A DNA stretch of 56,976 bases from an uncultured Prevotellaceae bacterium (GCA_900318205.1 ONJS01000020.1:1-56976); one strand, 5' to 3'. Shown: positions 43,405 to 52,468, counted from the first letter of the stretch. Numbers and translations: made by a program. The notes: a model not told the origin generated them from the sequence alone.

Positions 43405-43836
43405 CTACAAATAGGGTTCAATAGCGCTGGCATTGACACGCTTGAGAGTGATCGTTTCCCCATTGGAGAGAAGCTCTAATTTGTCACCCTCTACACTATA
43501 GCTGAATTCAATGGTTTCACTCTCATCATTGAATAAGGGAGTGGGATCAATAGTGACAATCAATTTATAACCCTTCACGGTATATGTTCCATGAAAAGCG
43601 AAGTAATCAGGCGTGCCTTCTGCCCCGATGTATTTTGCCACTTGATGAAACTTTCTGTCCTTGGTAAATTGAAACAGCAGTATAGCATCATCGAACATCT
43701 CAGGGTTATCGTATTGCCATGTCCCAACAATTAGAGCAATCTCAAGGTCGGAATCGTCGTTGCCGCAAGCAGCAAAACCGACAGAAACCAGGGCCATCAA
43801 CATGACCATCAATGCATAATAGCACTTCTTCACCAT
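43405..43836 (-). CDS. Lipocalin-like lipoprotein B
   Basis: 143 residues with a lipobox (VGFAACGNDD) and the same fold pattern as its neighbour (LIVGTWQYDNPEMFDD, LLFQFTKDRKFHQ, GTYTVKGYKLIVTI, and a C-terminus AIEPYL matching VIEKYL of the neighbour). Tandem duplication followed by divergence is likely. Starts 16 bp downstream of the acyl-CoA dehydrogenase stop, so it may also be read from the etf operon. Confidence 0.8.
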   Translation of the reverse strand: MVKKCYYALMVMLMALVSVGFAACGNDDSDLEIALIVGTWQYDNPEMFDDAILLFQFTKDRKFHQVAKYIGAEGTPDYFAFHGTYTVKGYKLIVTIDPTPLFNDESETIEFSYSVEGDKLELLSNGETITLKRVNASAIEPYL

Positions 43837-43852
43837 AAAGAGAATTAGAATC

Positions 43853-45559
43853 TTAATTCCTCATATAGGCGGCCTGATCGGCAGGATTGAAGCTGCCGAT
43901 GAAGCGTGCGTGGCGTGCCACCTCGGCCTCACCCATATTGACATAGACCTTGGCGCTGTCCATGAACAGGTCGGGCTCGTTGCTGGCGTCACCGATAAGC
44001 AGGTAGCCCATGATGATGTGACCCAGCATCTCGACCAGACGACGGGCATGGAAGGTGATGTACTCGGGATCCTCAACAGCCTGTACCTTAGCGAAGGTTT
44101 CCTCATAGAGAGCAGTCATGGCCTCGAGCTTGGCGCGCATGGGAGCAACGGCCTCGCTGTACTCGCGGGTAGCATACTCCTTGATCTGGTTCAGATAGGT
44201 ACCCGTGGTGACGTGGCGGATGGCGGCAACCACCTGCAACTGGGTCGTACCCTCGTAGATGCTGGTGATGCGGGCATCACGGTAGATGCGCTCACAAGCG
44301 TAGTCACGCATGAAACCGCTACCGCCGTGAATCTGCACGCAGTCATAAGCGTTCTGGTTACAGAACTCACTGGTCATTCCCTTGGCCAGCGGCGTGAAGG
44401 CATCGGCCAGGCGGTTGTAGGCCTTCATGGTCTTGCGCTCCTCGGGGGCGAGGGTGCGCTCACGGCTGATGGCCTCCAGCGACTTGTACATGTCCACAAA
44501 GCGGGTGCACTCATACAGCAGGGTGCGTGATGCATCCAACTTAGCCTTGATGTTCGAGATCATCTCGCTCACGGCGGGGAAGTTGATGATGGCCTTGCCA
44601 AACTGCTCACGGCTGCGGGCATAGGCGATGGCTTCCTGGTAGGCTGCCTCGCTCACGCCGACGCTCTGGGCAGCGATACCCAAGCGTGCGCCGTTCATCA
44701 GCGACATCACATACTTGATGAGACCCAACTTGCGGTCACCGCACAGCTCGGCCTTGGCATTCTTGAACACGAGCTCGCACGTGGGGCTGCCGTGGATACC
44801 CATCTTGTCCTCGATGCGGCGCACGGTCATGCCACCGTCGCGCTTGTCGTAGATGAACATCGACAGGCCGCGACCGTCGCGGGTGCCTTCCTCACTGCGG
44901 GCGAGTACCAGCGAAATGTCGCCGTCGCCGTTGGTGATGAAACGCTTCACGCCATTGAGGCGCCAAGTGCCGTCCTCGTCCTGGGTAGCCTTGAGCATCA
45001 CGGACTGCAGGTCACTGCCGGCATCGGGCTCGGTCAGGTCCATCGCCAGGGTCTCACCCTTGCAGGTGCGGGGCAGGAAACGCTCCTTCTGATCCTCGCT
45101 GGCAAACTCGTTGATGGTCTCGGCGCAATCCTGAAGACCCCACACGTTGACGAAGCCAGCATCGGCACGGCTCACCATGTCGGCAGCCATGATGTAGGGG
45201 ATCGACGACATGTTCAAGCCACCATACTGGCGGGGCAAGGTGATGCCCATCAGGCCAGCCTGGTTCAGGGCCTTGAGGTTCTCCTCGGTGCCCTTGGCAT
45301 AGCGCACGCGGCCGTTCTCGTGATGGGGACCCTCAAGGTCAACATCCTTGGCATTGGGGGCGATGATGTCACCGCACACCTCGCCGATGATGTCCAGCAC
45401 GCGCTCGTAGGAGTCCATGGCGTCCTCGAAGTCGAGGGGCGCATAGTCGAATTTCTCGCTCTGGGTATAGTCGCGCTCACGCAATGCGACGATCTGCTTC
45501 ATCAGCGGGTGACGCAGGTGATACTGGAGCGCTTTATTGTCGGTATAAAAGTTAGCCAT
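43853..45559 (-). CDS. Acyl-CoA dehydrogenase
   Basis: FAD enzyme that oxidises (or, with bifurcating Etf, reduces) acyl-CoA. 568 residues, longer than the 380-residue classical members because of an N-terminal extension and a C-terminal helical part, as in the long Bacteroidales form. Visible: AMDLTEPDAGSDLQ (flavin/substrate contact), the QVVAAIRHVTTG region, GARLGIAAQSVGVSEAAYQEAIAYARSREQFGK-type core split over adjacent helices, and YEGTTQLQ. Third gene after etfB-etfA. Substrate chain length is not evident; a short-chain (butyryl-like) role fits the operon. Confidence 0.93.
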   Translation of the reverse strand: MANFYTDNKALQYHLRHPLMKQIVALRERDYTQSEKFDYAPLDFEDAMDSYERVLDIIGEVCGDIIAPNAKDVDLEGPHHENGRVRYAKGTEENLKALNQAGLMGITLPRQYGGLNMSSIPYIMAADMVSRADAGFVNVWGLQDCAETINEFASEDQKERFLPRTCKGETLAMDLTEPDAGSDLQSVMLKATQDEDGTWRLNGVKRFITNGDGDISLVLARSEEGTRDGRGLSMFIYDKRDGGMTVRRIEDKMGIHGSPTCELVFKNAKAELCGDRKLGLIKYVMSLMNGARLGIAAQSVGVSEAAYQEAIAYARSREQFGKAIINFPAVSEMISNIKAKLDASRTLLYECTRFVDMYKSLEAISRERTLAPEERKTMKAYNRLADAFTPLAKGMTSEFCNQNAYDCVQIHGGSGFMRDYACERIYRDARITSIYEGTTQLQVVAAIRHVTTGTYLNQIKEYATREYSEAVAPMRAKLEAMTALYEETFAKVQAVEDPEYITFHARRLVEMLGHIIMGYLLIGDASNEPDLFMDSAKVYVNMGEAEVARHARFIGSFNPADQAAYMRN

Positions 45560-45565
45560 TTCTGT

Positions 45566-45640
45566 TTGAGTTTTCAGTTTTCAGTCTTCAGTTTTCAGTT
45601 GAATGCGGATGCTGCTGACAACTGAAAACCGACAACTTTG
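45566..45640. repeat. Phrase-like repeat inside the etf operon (CAGTTTTCAGTTT)
   Basis: TTTCAGTTTTCAGTCTTCAG followed by CAACTGAAAACCGACAACT: the two halves are partly complementary, so the spacer can form an imperfect hairpin on the transcript. A related CAGTTTTCAGTTTTAAGTTG repeat is at 46680-46755 between etfB and etfA. Confidence 0.5.
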
Positions 45641-45645
45641 AACTA

Positions 45646-46674
45646 TTATTTTGAATTCTTCTTGTAATGCTTGATCAGACGGGGAATCACATCCTCGACA
45701 CTGCCCGTGATGACATAGTCGGCAATCGCGTTGATGGGAGCATCGGGGTCGGTGTTGATGCTGATGATGATAGAGCTCTCGTTCATGCCGGCGATGTGCT
45801 GGATCTGACCCGAGATACCGCAGGCAATGTACAGTTTGGGACGCACGGTGACACCAGTCTGGCCGATCTGGCGGTCATGGTCGGTGAAACCGGCATCGAC
45901 GGCAGCGCGCGAGGCACCCACCTCACCGCCGAGCACGTCGGCCAACTCAAAGAGCATGTCGAAATTCTCCTTGCTGCCCACGCCGTAGCCACCAGCCACG
46001 ATGATGTGGGCATTCTTGATGTTGACCTTGCTCTGCTCAATCTCGCGGTCGATAATCTTTACCACGAGGCTGGCAGGGTCGATATACTTGTCGGGGTCGA
46101 GGTTGATGACTTCGCCCTTGTAACCCTCGTCAAAGATTTCCTTCTTCATCACGCCCTCGCGCACGGTAGCCATCTGGGGACGGCACTCGGGATTGACGAT
46201 GGTAGCGACGATGTTGCCACCGAAGGCGGGACGGATCTGGTACAGCAGGTCCTTGTACTCCTTGCCCTTGGCTGCGTCGGTGTGGTCACCAATCTCCAGC
46301 GAGGTGCAGTCGGCGGTCAGACCGCTATGCAGGCACGATGAAACGCGGGGACCCAGGTCACGGCCGATGGTGGTGGCACCCATGAGGCACACCTGCGGCT
46401 CAATCTCCTTGAACAGCGTGGTCACTACGCTCGAGTGAGGCAGCGACGTGTAGGGGAACAGGCGGTCATCCTGCACCTTATAAACCACGTCAACGCCGTA
46501 GGGGAACAGCTCCTTCTCGATGCCGTCGAGCTTGTCGCCCAGCACCAGCGCCTCGAGGCGGCAGCCCAGACGGGTAGCCAGCTGGCGGCCCTTGGTCAAC
46601 AGTTCGAGGCTGACGTCGGCGATGCGGCCCTCGTCATACTCGCAATAGACTATCAGATTATTCTTGTCTTCCAT
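45646..46674 (-). CDS. etfA: Electron transfer flavoprotein, alpha subunit
   Basis: 342 residues. The C-terminal FAD domain has GVTVRPKLYIACGISGQIQH, SSIIISINTDPDAPINAIADY, and the middle region GGYGVGSKENFDML and VGASRAAVDAGFTDHDRQIGQTG. Forms the heterodimer with EtfB and passes electrons between the acyl-CoA dehydrogenase and a redox partner. Whether it is electron-bifurcating cannot be settled by eye. Lies between etfB and the dehydrogenase gene; the spacers on both sides contain CAGTTTTCAGTTT-type phrase repeats (45566-45640 and 46680-46755). Confidence 0.94.
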   Translation of the reverse strand: MEDKNNLIVYCEYDEGRIADVSLELLTKGRQLATRLGCRLEALVLGDKLDGIEKELFPYGVDVVYKVQDDRLFPYTSLPHSSVVTTLFKEIEPQVCLMGATTIGRDLGPRVSSCLHSGLTADCTSLEIGDHTDAAKGKEYKDLLYQIRPAFGGNIVATIVNPECRPQMATVREGVMKKEIFDEGYKGEVINLDPDKYIDPASLVVKIIDREIEQSKVNIKNAHIIVAGGYGVGSKENFDMLFELADVLGGEVGASRAAVDAGFTDHDRQIGQTGVTVRPKLYIACGISGQIQHIAGMNESSIIISINTDPDAPINAIADYVITGSVEDVIPRLIKHYKKNSK

Positions 46675-46776
46675 TTTATTCAGTTTTCAGTTTTAAGTTG
46701 TCAGTTGTCAGAGTCCCTAAAGTCTTTGGCCTCTAATCACTAATCATTAATCACAACTAGCTTTATCGCAAGTTGT

Positions 46777-47649
46777 TTATCCGATAATGTGGTCGGCAAT
46801 GAGTTCCTTCACAAGACCCTCGAGCTCGGCATCGGCGGCAGCGTCGATGCGACGGGCTTCCTTGGCCTGGAATGCCACGTTGACGATGGTCTTCACCTTA
46901 GTGGGAGAGCCGGCCATACCGATCTGCTCGGGGTCGGCCTCAATCTCCTTCACGCCCCACTCCTTGATGGCAAGGTAGGGACGGGCATTCACGAGCGCCT
47001 GGCGGTCGGCGGGCAGAGCGGCCTTCTCGCTGGGCGTCACGGCATATTTGTACTTCTGGATGAGGCGAGCGTTGCGGGGACGGCAAGCGTCGGCGCTGCC
47101 GTTCACGGTCACCACCAGGGGCAGCGGGCACTCCACGGTCTCGAAACCGCGCTCGATGCGACGCTTGATGGTTGCCTTACCGTCTGCGACCTGGATGCTC
47201 TCGGCATAGGTCACCTGGGGCAAACCCAACTTCTCGGCGATCTGCGGTCCCACCTGGGCGGTATCGCCGTCGATGGCCTGGCGGCCACCCACGATAATGT
47301 CAAACTCGCCCATGTGCCTGATGGCCTGGGCCAACGAGTAGCTCGTAGCCAGCGTGTCGGCGCCACCCAAAGGGCGGTCGGTCAATACCACGCCGTCATC
47401 ACCACCACGGTACAGGCTCTCGCGCACCATCTCGGCACTGCGAGGCAAGCCCATTGTCAGCAGCGTGATGGTCGAGCCGGGATGAGCATCCTTGAGCTGC
47501 AACGCCTGTTCCAGGGCGTTCAGGTCCTCGGGGTTGAAAATTGCGGGCAGAGCGGCACGATTGATGGTGCCGTCCTCCTTCATCGCATCTTTACCCACAT
47601 TGCGGGTGTCTGGCACTTGCTTGGCCAGAACAATGATTCTTAAACCCAT
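46777..47649 (-). CDS. etfB: Electron transfer flavoprotein, beta subunit
   Basis: 290 residues with the EtfB pattern: KQVPDTRNVG near the start, AIFNPEDLNALEQALQLK, DIIVGGRQAIDGDTAQVGPQIAEKLGLP, and PLVVTVNGSADACRPRNARL. First gene of etfB-etfA-acyl-CoA dehydrogenase, preceded by a TACCTTTG box about 84 bp upstream. Residue comparison with characterised bifurcating EtfB proteins would be needed to say more. Confidence 0.94.
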   Translation of the reverse strand: MGLRIIVLAKQVPDTRNVGKDAMKEDGTINRAALPAIFNPEDLNALEQALQLKDAHPGSTITLLTMGLPRSAEMVRESLYRGGDDGVVLTDRPLGGADTLATSYSLAQAIRHMGEFDIIVGGRQAIDGDTAQVGPQIAEKLGLPQVTYAESIQVADGKATIKRRIERGFETVECPLPLVVTVNGSADACRPRNARLIQKYKYAVTPSEKAALPADRQALVNARPYLAIKEWGVKEIEADPEQIGMAGSPTKVKTIVNVAFQAKEARRIDAAADAELEGLVKELIADHIIG

Positions 47650-47732
47650 AGTTTCTTTTTACAATTTATGGTTGTTACGTTGATATGTCATTTATTTACA
47701 GTCACTTGTGCCGTTTTTGCACAAAAACGCCG

Positions 47733-47740
47733 CAAAGGTA
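47733..47740 (-). promoter_or_regulatory. TAnnTTTG promoter box of the etf operon
   Basis: The minus strand reads TACCTTTG, 83 bp upstream of the etfB ATG. Confidence 0.65.
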
Positions 47741-47825
47741 CAAAAAATCCCGCAAACTCACCCATCCCAACCCCTTAAAGTATATTAATAATGTGGATTT
47801 ACCTTCCCATTTCCGATAATATGGC

Positions 47826-47833
47826 TATCTTTG
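47826..47833 (+). promoter_or_regulatory. TAnnTTTG promoter box for the thioesterase
   Basis: TATCTTTG, 30 bp upstream of the ATG at 47864; divergent from the etf operon. Confidence 0.65.
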
Positions 47834-47863
47834 CACCTCATTTAACTACCATCAAAAAAGACT

Positions 47864-48568
47864 ATGTACACACTCAATTACAAAGTGACTACCAGTTGCT
47901 GCGACAGCGAGGGAAAACTGAAACTCTACTCGGCCCTGCAGATGATGCAGGACTGCTCCGAGATGTGGATTGACAGCGAGCCAACGGCGCGTAAGTTCTT
48001 CAACGACAAAAACATGACGCAACTGCTCGCCACACGCCAGGTTGAGGTTGTGCGCGTGCCGCGCTTCAAGGAGGACTTGGCGGTGACGACGTCCATCTAT
48101 GAGGTATTGCCGATGTACGGCTTCCGCAACACCTTCATCCGCGACGCCCAAGGCCAGCCCTGTTACCGCACGTGGAGTATGGGAGCCTTTGTCGATCTCG
48201 CTACGGGCAAACTCGCCAGGCTCTCCGAAGAAACCATCGCCTCGCTCACCCTCGAAGACAAACAGGAGATGAACTACCGCGGCCGCCGCATCATCCTGCC
48301 CAAGCAGGACGGCACCGTGCTGGAGCCCGTCGAGGTCATGTGCGCCGACATCGACTACAACCGCCACATGAACAACGCCAACTACGTGCGCATCGCGATG
48401 GAACTGCTGCCCGAGGGCTTTGAGGTCCACGACATGCGCGTCGAGTACCGCATCGCCGCCAAGCAGGGCGACCTGCTCACCCCCACCCTCTACCCCATCG
48501 ACGGCGGCTATATCGTCTCCCTCGCCATCGACAACCAGCCCAGCGCCATCATCGAGTTCCTCGAGTAA
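47864..48568 (+). CDS. Acyl-ACP thioesterase
   Basis: Releases fatty acids from acyl carrier protein, or hydrolyses acyl-CoA. 234 residues with a double hot-dog fold: N-terminal YKVTTSCCDSEGKLKLYSALQMMQDCSE, TRQVEVVRVPRFKEDLAVTTSI, and the second repeat DIDYNRHMNNANYVRIAMELLP containing the D-x-N-x-H-x-N-N catalytic-type pattern of FatA/FatB-like enzymes. Divergently transcribed from the etf operon, a fitting neighbour for acyl metabolism. Chain-length specificity unknown. Confidence 0.9.
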   Translation: MYTLNYKVTTSCCDSEGKLKLYSALQMMQDCSEMWIDSEPTARKFFNDKNMTQLLATRQVEVVRVPRFKEDLAVTTSIYEVLPMYGFRNTFIRDAQGQPCYRTWSMGAFVDLATGKLARLSEETIASLTLEDKQEMNYRGRRIILPKQDGTVLEPVEVMCADIDYNRHMNNANYVRIAMELLPEGFEVHDMRVEYRIAAKQGDLLTPTLYPIDGGYIVSLAIDNQPSAIIEFLE

Positions 48569-48664
48569 CCCTGAAATATTTAAAATAGTTGTTGAGGTTG
48601 TTTATTGTTGCTCCTGTTGTTTGATAATTCCAAAACTGTTGTTTGACGTTTCGGGAAAACATTG

Positions 48665-48672
48665 TAACTTTG
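48665..48672 (+). promoter_or_regulatory. TAnnTTTG promoter box for the TIR-Sel1 gene
   Basis: TAACTTTG, 22 bp upstream of the ATG at 48695. Confidence 0.65.
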
Positions 48673-48694
48673 CGATACTCTAAATTGGCCCAAT

Positions 48695-49537
48695 ATGGAA
48701 TACGACGTTTTCATCAGTTACTCAAGGAAAGATACAACCATCGTTGACCAGTTCGTGAAACGGCTAACCGAAGCCGGCTACCGTGTTTGGATTGACCGCG
48801 ACGGCATCTACAGCGGCGACCAGTTTGCTACCAATATTGTTGAAGCCATTGAAAACTCCAAGATATTACTGTTTTTCTCGTCAGCCAGCTCTAATAAGTC
48901 TGAGTGGACAGTCAGAGAAATCTATTACGCCCTGTCTGAACACAAAACCATCATTCCAATCAAGATTGACACGGCAAAATACGACAAGAGAATCGCTTTA
49001 AATCTCATCTTGGTCGATTTCATTCAATATCAACAAAATAATTTCTCCTCAGCTGCAGGTCGATTGGTCGCTTCAGTTGCTAAGCATCTCGGAAAACCAG
49101 AAGTCACTGCTGAATCAAGTTCTTCAACAACCACTACTACCAGCACAGCCCCAGAGTCTGGAATGTCTCCCGAAGAGCTATACACACTCGGTGAGGAGCA
49201 TTCTGAGAATAAAGAATATGGTCAAGCATTAAAATACTTTCGACAAGCTGCCAAACTAGGCCATGCTGGCGCACAATACACCTTGGGCCTTTGGTACGAC
49301 AGTGGTCAAGGTGTACAAAAAGATTTACAGCAAGCAATTTATTGGTACCGAAAAGCCGCTGAGAAAGGACACGATGACTCACAAAATATGCTGGGCTTTC
49401 ATTATGAGATAGGCTTAGGAGTAGAAGAGCAAGATGACTACCAGTTAGCAGTTTACTGGTATCAAAAAGCTGCCGAACAAGGAAATGAATATGCCATCAG
49501 AAATTTGGAGAGACTAAAGAAATTGAAAAAGATTTAA
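48695..49537 (+). CDS. TIR-Sel1 repeat protein
   Basis: 280 residues: TIR domain (about 1-130; MEYDVFISYSRKDTTIVDQF, GYRVWIDRDGIYSGDQF, SSASSNKSEWTVREI with the catalytic-position Glu), a Ser/Thr linker (about 138-155), then Sel1-like repeats (about 160-272; EYGQALKYFRQAAKLGHAGA, AIYWYRKAAEKGHDDSQNML, AVYWYQKAAEQGNEYAIRNL). TIR NADase effectors fused to protein-protein repeats are frequent in bacterial immunity and signalling, with the repeats acting as sensor or scaffold. No adjacent sensor gene is seen; it stands alone between a thioesterase and tpiA. AT-richer than both neighbours. Defence role is inference. Confidence 0.88.
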   Translation: MEYDVFISYSRKDTTIVDQFVKRLTEAGYRVWIDRDGIYSGDQFATNIVEAIENSKILLFFSSASSNKSEWTVREIYYALSEHKTIIPIKIDTAKYDKRIALNLILVDFIQYQQNNFSSAAGRLVASVAKHLGKPEVTAESSSSTTTTTSTAPESGMSPEELYTLGEEHSENKEYGQALKYFRQAAKLGHAGAQYTLGLWYDSGQGVQKDLQQAIYWYRKAAEKGHDDSQNMLGFHYEIGLGVEEQDDYQLAVYWYQKAAEQGNEYAIRNLERLKKLKKI

Positions 49538-49661
49538 TTATATAGTTACTTGGTAGCGGAACTTTTGTCATTATTGTATTTCTTGTTTTCATTTTATAGT
49601 TACCGATAGTTGTGTGGCACATTTTCATGTAAAGTGTCGCTCGGGTTTCGGGAAAAGGTTG

Positions 49662-49669
49662 TACCTTTG
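49662..49669 (+). promoter_or_regulatory. TAnnTTTG promoter box for tpiA
   Basis: TACCTTTG, 48 bp upstream of the ATG at 49718. Confidence 0.65.
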
Positions 49670-49717
49670 TGGCATTGAATGAAATCACTTTTATTGTTTT
49701 AACCGAATAAGAGAAAA

Positions 49718-50476
49718 ATGAGAAAGAACATTGTTGCGGGCAACTGGAAGATGAATACCACCGTGCCCGAGGGCGTACAGCTCGCCAAGGACGTGTGTGC
49801 CGCTGTTGCTGCAGAGGCTAACCTGAAGTGTGAGGTTATTATGGGCGTTCCCTTTACCCACCTGATGGCCGTGAAAGAGGTCATCGGCGATGCCAACGTG
49901 GGCCTGGCTGCACAGAACTGCGCCGACCACACCAGCGGCGCCTACACCGGTGAGGTTTCCGCCGCTATGGTAGCTTCGACAGGTGCCAACTACGTGATCC
50001 TGGGTCACAGCGAGCGTCGCGGTTACTACAACGAGAGCTATGAGATGCTCAAGACCAAGGTTGACCTGGCGCTGGAGAACGGCCTGAAGGTGATCTTCTG
50101 CTGCGGCGAGAGCCTGGAGGAACGCGAGAACGGTTCGTTCAAGGAGGTCATCGGTGCTGAGATCCGCGACTCCTTGTTCCACCTGACCGCTGAGCAGATG
50201 GCCAACATCGTCATCGCCTATGAGCCCATCTGGGCCATCGGTACCGGCAAGACCGCCACGAGCGACCAGGCACAGGAGATCCACGCCTTCATCCGCGGCC
50301 TGCTGGCTGACCAGTATGGCGCACAGGTAGCCAACGATACGACTATCCTCTACGGCGGCAGCTGCAAGCCCAGCAACGCCCCCGAATTGTTTGCCAAGCC
50401 CGACATCGATGGCGGCCTCATCGGCGGCGCATCATTGAAGGCCGGCGACTTCATGGGCATCGTCACCGCTTTCTAA
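49718..50476 (+). CDS. tpiA: Triosephosphate isomerase
   Basis: Glycolytic interconversion of dihydroxyacetone phosphate and glyceraldehyde 3-phosphate. 252 residues, normal length. GNWKMN (Lys 11 region), catalytic His in ILGHSERR, catalytic Glu in [14 protein letters not shown], loop 7/8 [14 protein letters not shown] and [10 protein letters not shown]. Strong codon bias. Followed by a long inverted repeat. Confidence 0.98.
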   Translation: MRKNIVAGNWKMNTTVPEGVQLAKDVCAAVAAEANLKCEVIMGVPFTHLMAVKEVIGDANVGLAAQNCADHTSGAYTGEVSAAMVASTGANYVILGHSERRGYYNESYEMLKTKVDLALENGLKVIFCCGESLEERENGSFKEVIGAEIRDSLFHLTAEQMANIVIAYEPIWAIGTGKTATSDQAQEIHAFIRGLLADQYGAQVANDTTILYGGSCKPSNAPELFAKPDIDGGLIGGASLKAGDFMGIVTAF

Positions 50477-50500
50477 GCCGCATCCAAAGGCGCATCATAC

Positions 50501-50576
50501 TGTCGGCGAATTATTTGAATTATACGAATTTAACTTCAATCTCACATAATCGTATAGACCAGGTAATTCGCCGGCA
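50501..50576 (+). terminator. Long inverted repeat after tpiA
   Basis: TGTCGGCGAATTA pairs with TAATTCGCCGGCA (one G-T), with an inner ATACGA/TCGTAT helix, followed by TTTTAATT. Likely terminator; the size (76 nt) is unusual. Confidence 0.7.
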
Positions 50577-50609
50577 TTTTAATTATGCAACAACAATAAG
50601 ACACCTTGT

Positions 50610-51014
50610 ATGAATAAAGTTGAGATTTTATATAAAGAGGAATCATTCAATATTGTTGGGGCAGCCATGGAAGTACACCGTATTATTGGCTGTGGTTTCA
50701 CTGAGCCCATATATCAAGAAGCACTGGAAGAAGAATTCAAACTTCGTGGCATACCATATCAACGAGAGAAAACCATATACGTAACTTATAAAGGCAAAGT
50801 GCTATCCAGAGATTTCAGACCCGACTTTATCTGTTACGATAAAATCATTGTTGAGCTTAAAGCGGTCGATAGTTTTGTTGATGAGCATTTTTCACAAGTC
50901 TATAATTATCTCAAAGCTACAGGTCTACAACTTGGACTACTCATTAATTTCGGAAAAAAATCACTAGATTACAAACGAGTACCCTGCAGCAACAAGTGGA
51001 AGAACAATTCGTAA
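50610..51014 (+). CDS. GxxExxY protein
   Basis: 134 residues with the family signature G-F-T-E-P-I-Y (GxxExxY) after AAMEVHRIIGCG, and RDFRPDFICYDKIIVELKAV, a D...E-x-K arrangement as in PD-(D/E)xK nucleases. Such proteins are widespread in Bacteroidota and often occur as stand-alone genes; no biochemical role is established to my knowledge. The start is the ATG at 50610. AT-rich. Confidence 0.88.
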   Translation: MNKVEILYKEESFNIVGAAMEVHRIIGCGFTEPIYQEALEEEFKLRGIPYQREKTIYVTYKGKVLSRDFRPDFICYDKIIVELKAVDSFVDEHFSQVYNYLKATGLQLGLLINFGKKSLDYKRVPCSNKWKNNS

Positions 51015-51126
51015 AATTCGCAAAATTTGCCGATAAGAAAATAAACAGCAGATAGAATTCAATGCAATTTCGAGAGCGATATTGTATAATTCGTCTAGAA
51101 ATGCTCGCCGTTACGGAAAAATGCAC

Positions 51127-51134
51127 TATCTTTG
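51127..51134 (+). promoter_or_regulatory. TAnnTTTG promoter box for the SPOR gene
   Basis: TATCTTTG, 35 bp upstream of the ATG at 51170; it rules out the longer in-frame start at 51062. Confidence 0.65.
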
Positions 51135-51169
51135 CGGCAAAATTTGACAACAACACATTTATAGCTATA

Positions 51170-51826
51170 ATGTTCAAGAGATTACACATCCGCGTCTTGA
51201 GCCTGTGCATGATGCTCGTCATCGCATTGGCTGCCAGCGCACAGCGTCCCCAAATCACCGACCGTCTGAACCAGAACGGCCAGGTCACCGTTGATGCACC
51301 CAAGGAACTCGTCAAGCGCAATAACGCCGACCTGGGCAAGCAACAGCAGACCAACAGCAAGGACAAGAAGGTCAAGGAAAAAGACAAGAAGAAAGAGAAA
51401 GCCGAGGAAGAAAAACTCAACGAACTCGACGAGGACGACAATACCACCAAGAAGGAAGAGGAGAAGAAAAAGGACGAAGAGAAGAAGAAAGAGGAAGTGA
51501 CGCCCAAGAAGCCCAAGCGCCAGCACACCTCACAACAGACAATCGAGAACCGCGGCGTTGGGTACCGCATCCAAGCCTATACCGACAACAATCCCCGCAC
51601 CGCCAAGGCTGCCGCACAGCAGCGCGCTCGCGACATCGCCATGAAGTTCCCGCAGTACCGCTCCTACATCTCCTATAAGGCTCCCTCCTGGAGACTGCGC
51701 ATCGGCGACTTCAAGTCACAGCATGAAGCCAAGGCTGCGCTGAACCGCATCAAGAGCGTTTATCCCAAGTTCGCACGTGAAATGGTCATCGTCCGTGACC
51801 GCATCAACATCTGGAGTAATGATTAA
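51170..51826 (+). CDS. SPOR-domain secreted protein with charged linker
   Basis: 218 residues from the chosen start: signal peptide (MFKRLHIRVLSLCMMLVIALAASA), short N-terminal segment, a long Lys/Glu/Asp-rich linker (about 50-125) of almost pure charge, and a C-terminal SPOR-like domain (about 140-217; GVGYRIQAYTDNNPRTAKAAA, SWRLRIGDFKSQHEAKAALN). SPOR domains bind denuded peptidoglycan, often at division sites. Its stop overlaps or abuts the folE start, so the two are co-translated although functionally unrelated. Confidence 0.85.
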   Translation: MFKRLHIRVLSLCMMLVIALAASAQRPQITDRLNQNGQVTVDAPKELVKRNNADLGKQQQTNSKDKKVKEKDKKKEKAEEEKLNELDEDDNTTKKEEEKKKDEEKKKEEVTPKKPKRQHTSQQTIENRGVGYRIQAYTDNNPRTAKAAAQQRARDIAMKFPQYRSYISYKAPSWRLRIGDFKSQHEAKAALNRIKSVYPKFAREMVIVRDRINIWSND

Positions 51827-51827
51827 A

Positions 51828-52412
51828 ATGAAATTCAGCGACGAGGATCTGAAACTCGCCGAAAAAATAGCCGAACACTACCGCGCCATCATCGAGCTCA
51901 TCGGTGAAGACCCAGACCGTGAAGGCCTGGCCAAGACCCCCATGCGTGCCGCCAAGGCGCTCATCGAGAACACGCGCGGCTATAGCGAGGACGCCGACGC
52001 CATCGTCCACAGTGCCATCTTTGAGCACGAGGGCAGCGAGATCGTCATCGTCAAGGACATCGAGTTCTACTCCCTGTGCGAGCACCACGTGCTGCCCTTC
52101 TTCGGCAAAGTCTCCATCGGCTACATTCCCGCCGGAGGCATTGTCGGCCTGAGCAAGCTCGCCCGCATCGTTGACACCTTCTCCCGTCGCCTGCAGGTCC
52201 AGGAGCGCATGACACACGACATCTGCGAACTCCTCACCCGCGTGCTGCCCAACCGCGGCGTCATCGTTTATGCCGAGGCACAGCACATGTGCATGAAAAT
52301 GCGCGGCGTCGAGAAACAAGACTCAACCACCATCACATTTGAGTATAGTGGTGAGTTTGAGGACATTCACCGTCAGAATGAGTTCTTCACTCTGCTCGGC
52401 GTAAAAAAATAA
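51828..52412 (+). CDS. folE: GTP cyclohydrolase I, FolE type
   Basis: First step of tetrahydrofolate/pterin synthesis, GTP to dihydroneopterin triphosphate. 194 residues from MKFSDEDLK (an ATG 9 bp upstream overlaps the SPOR stop). Zinc ligands: Cys and His in YSLCEHHVLPFFG and Cys in QHMCMKMRG; GLSKLARIVDTFSRRLQVQER is the family core, and the RVLPNRGVIVYAEAQH segment is typical. Translationally coupled to the SPOR gene. Confidence 0.96.
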   Translation: MKFSDEDLKLAEKIAEHYRAIIELIGEDPDREGLAKTPMRAAKALIENTRGYSEDADAIVHSAIFEHEGSEIVIVKDIEFYSLCEHHVLPFFGKVSIGYIPAGGIVGLSKLARIVDTFSRRLQVQERMTHDICELLTRVLPNRGVIVYAEAQHMCMKMRGVEKQDSTTITFEYSGEFEDIHRQNEFFTLLGVKK

Positions 52413-52468
52413 TTTCAAAAAAAAGTGATTTTTTTGGCAAAATATTTTGCCAGTTCAAAAAGTCGCTA

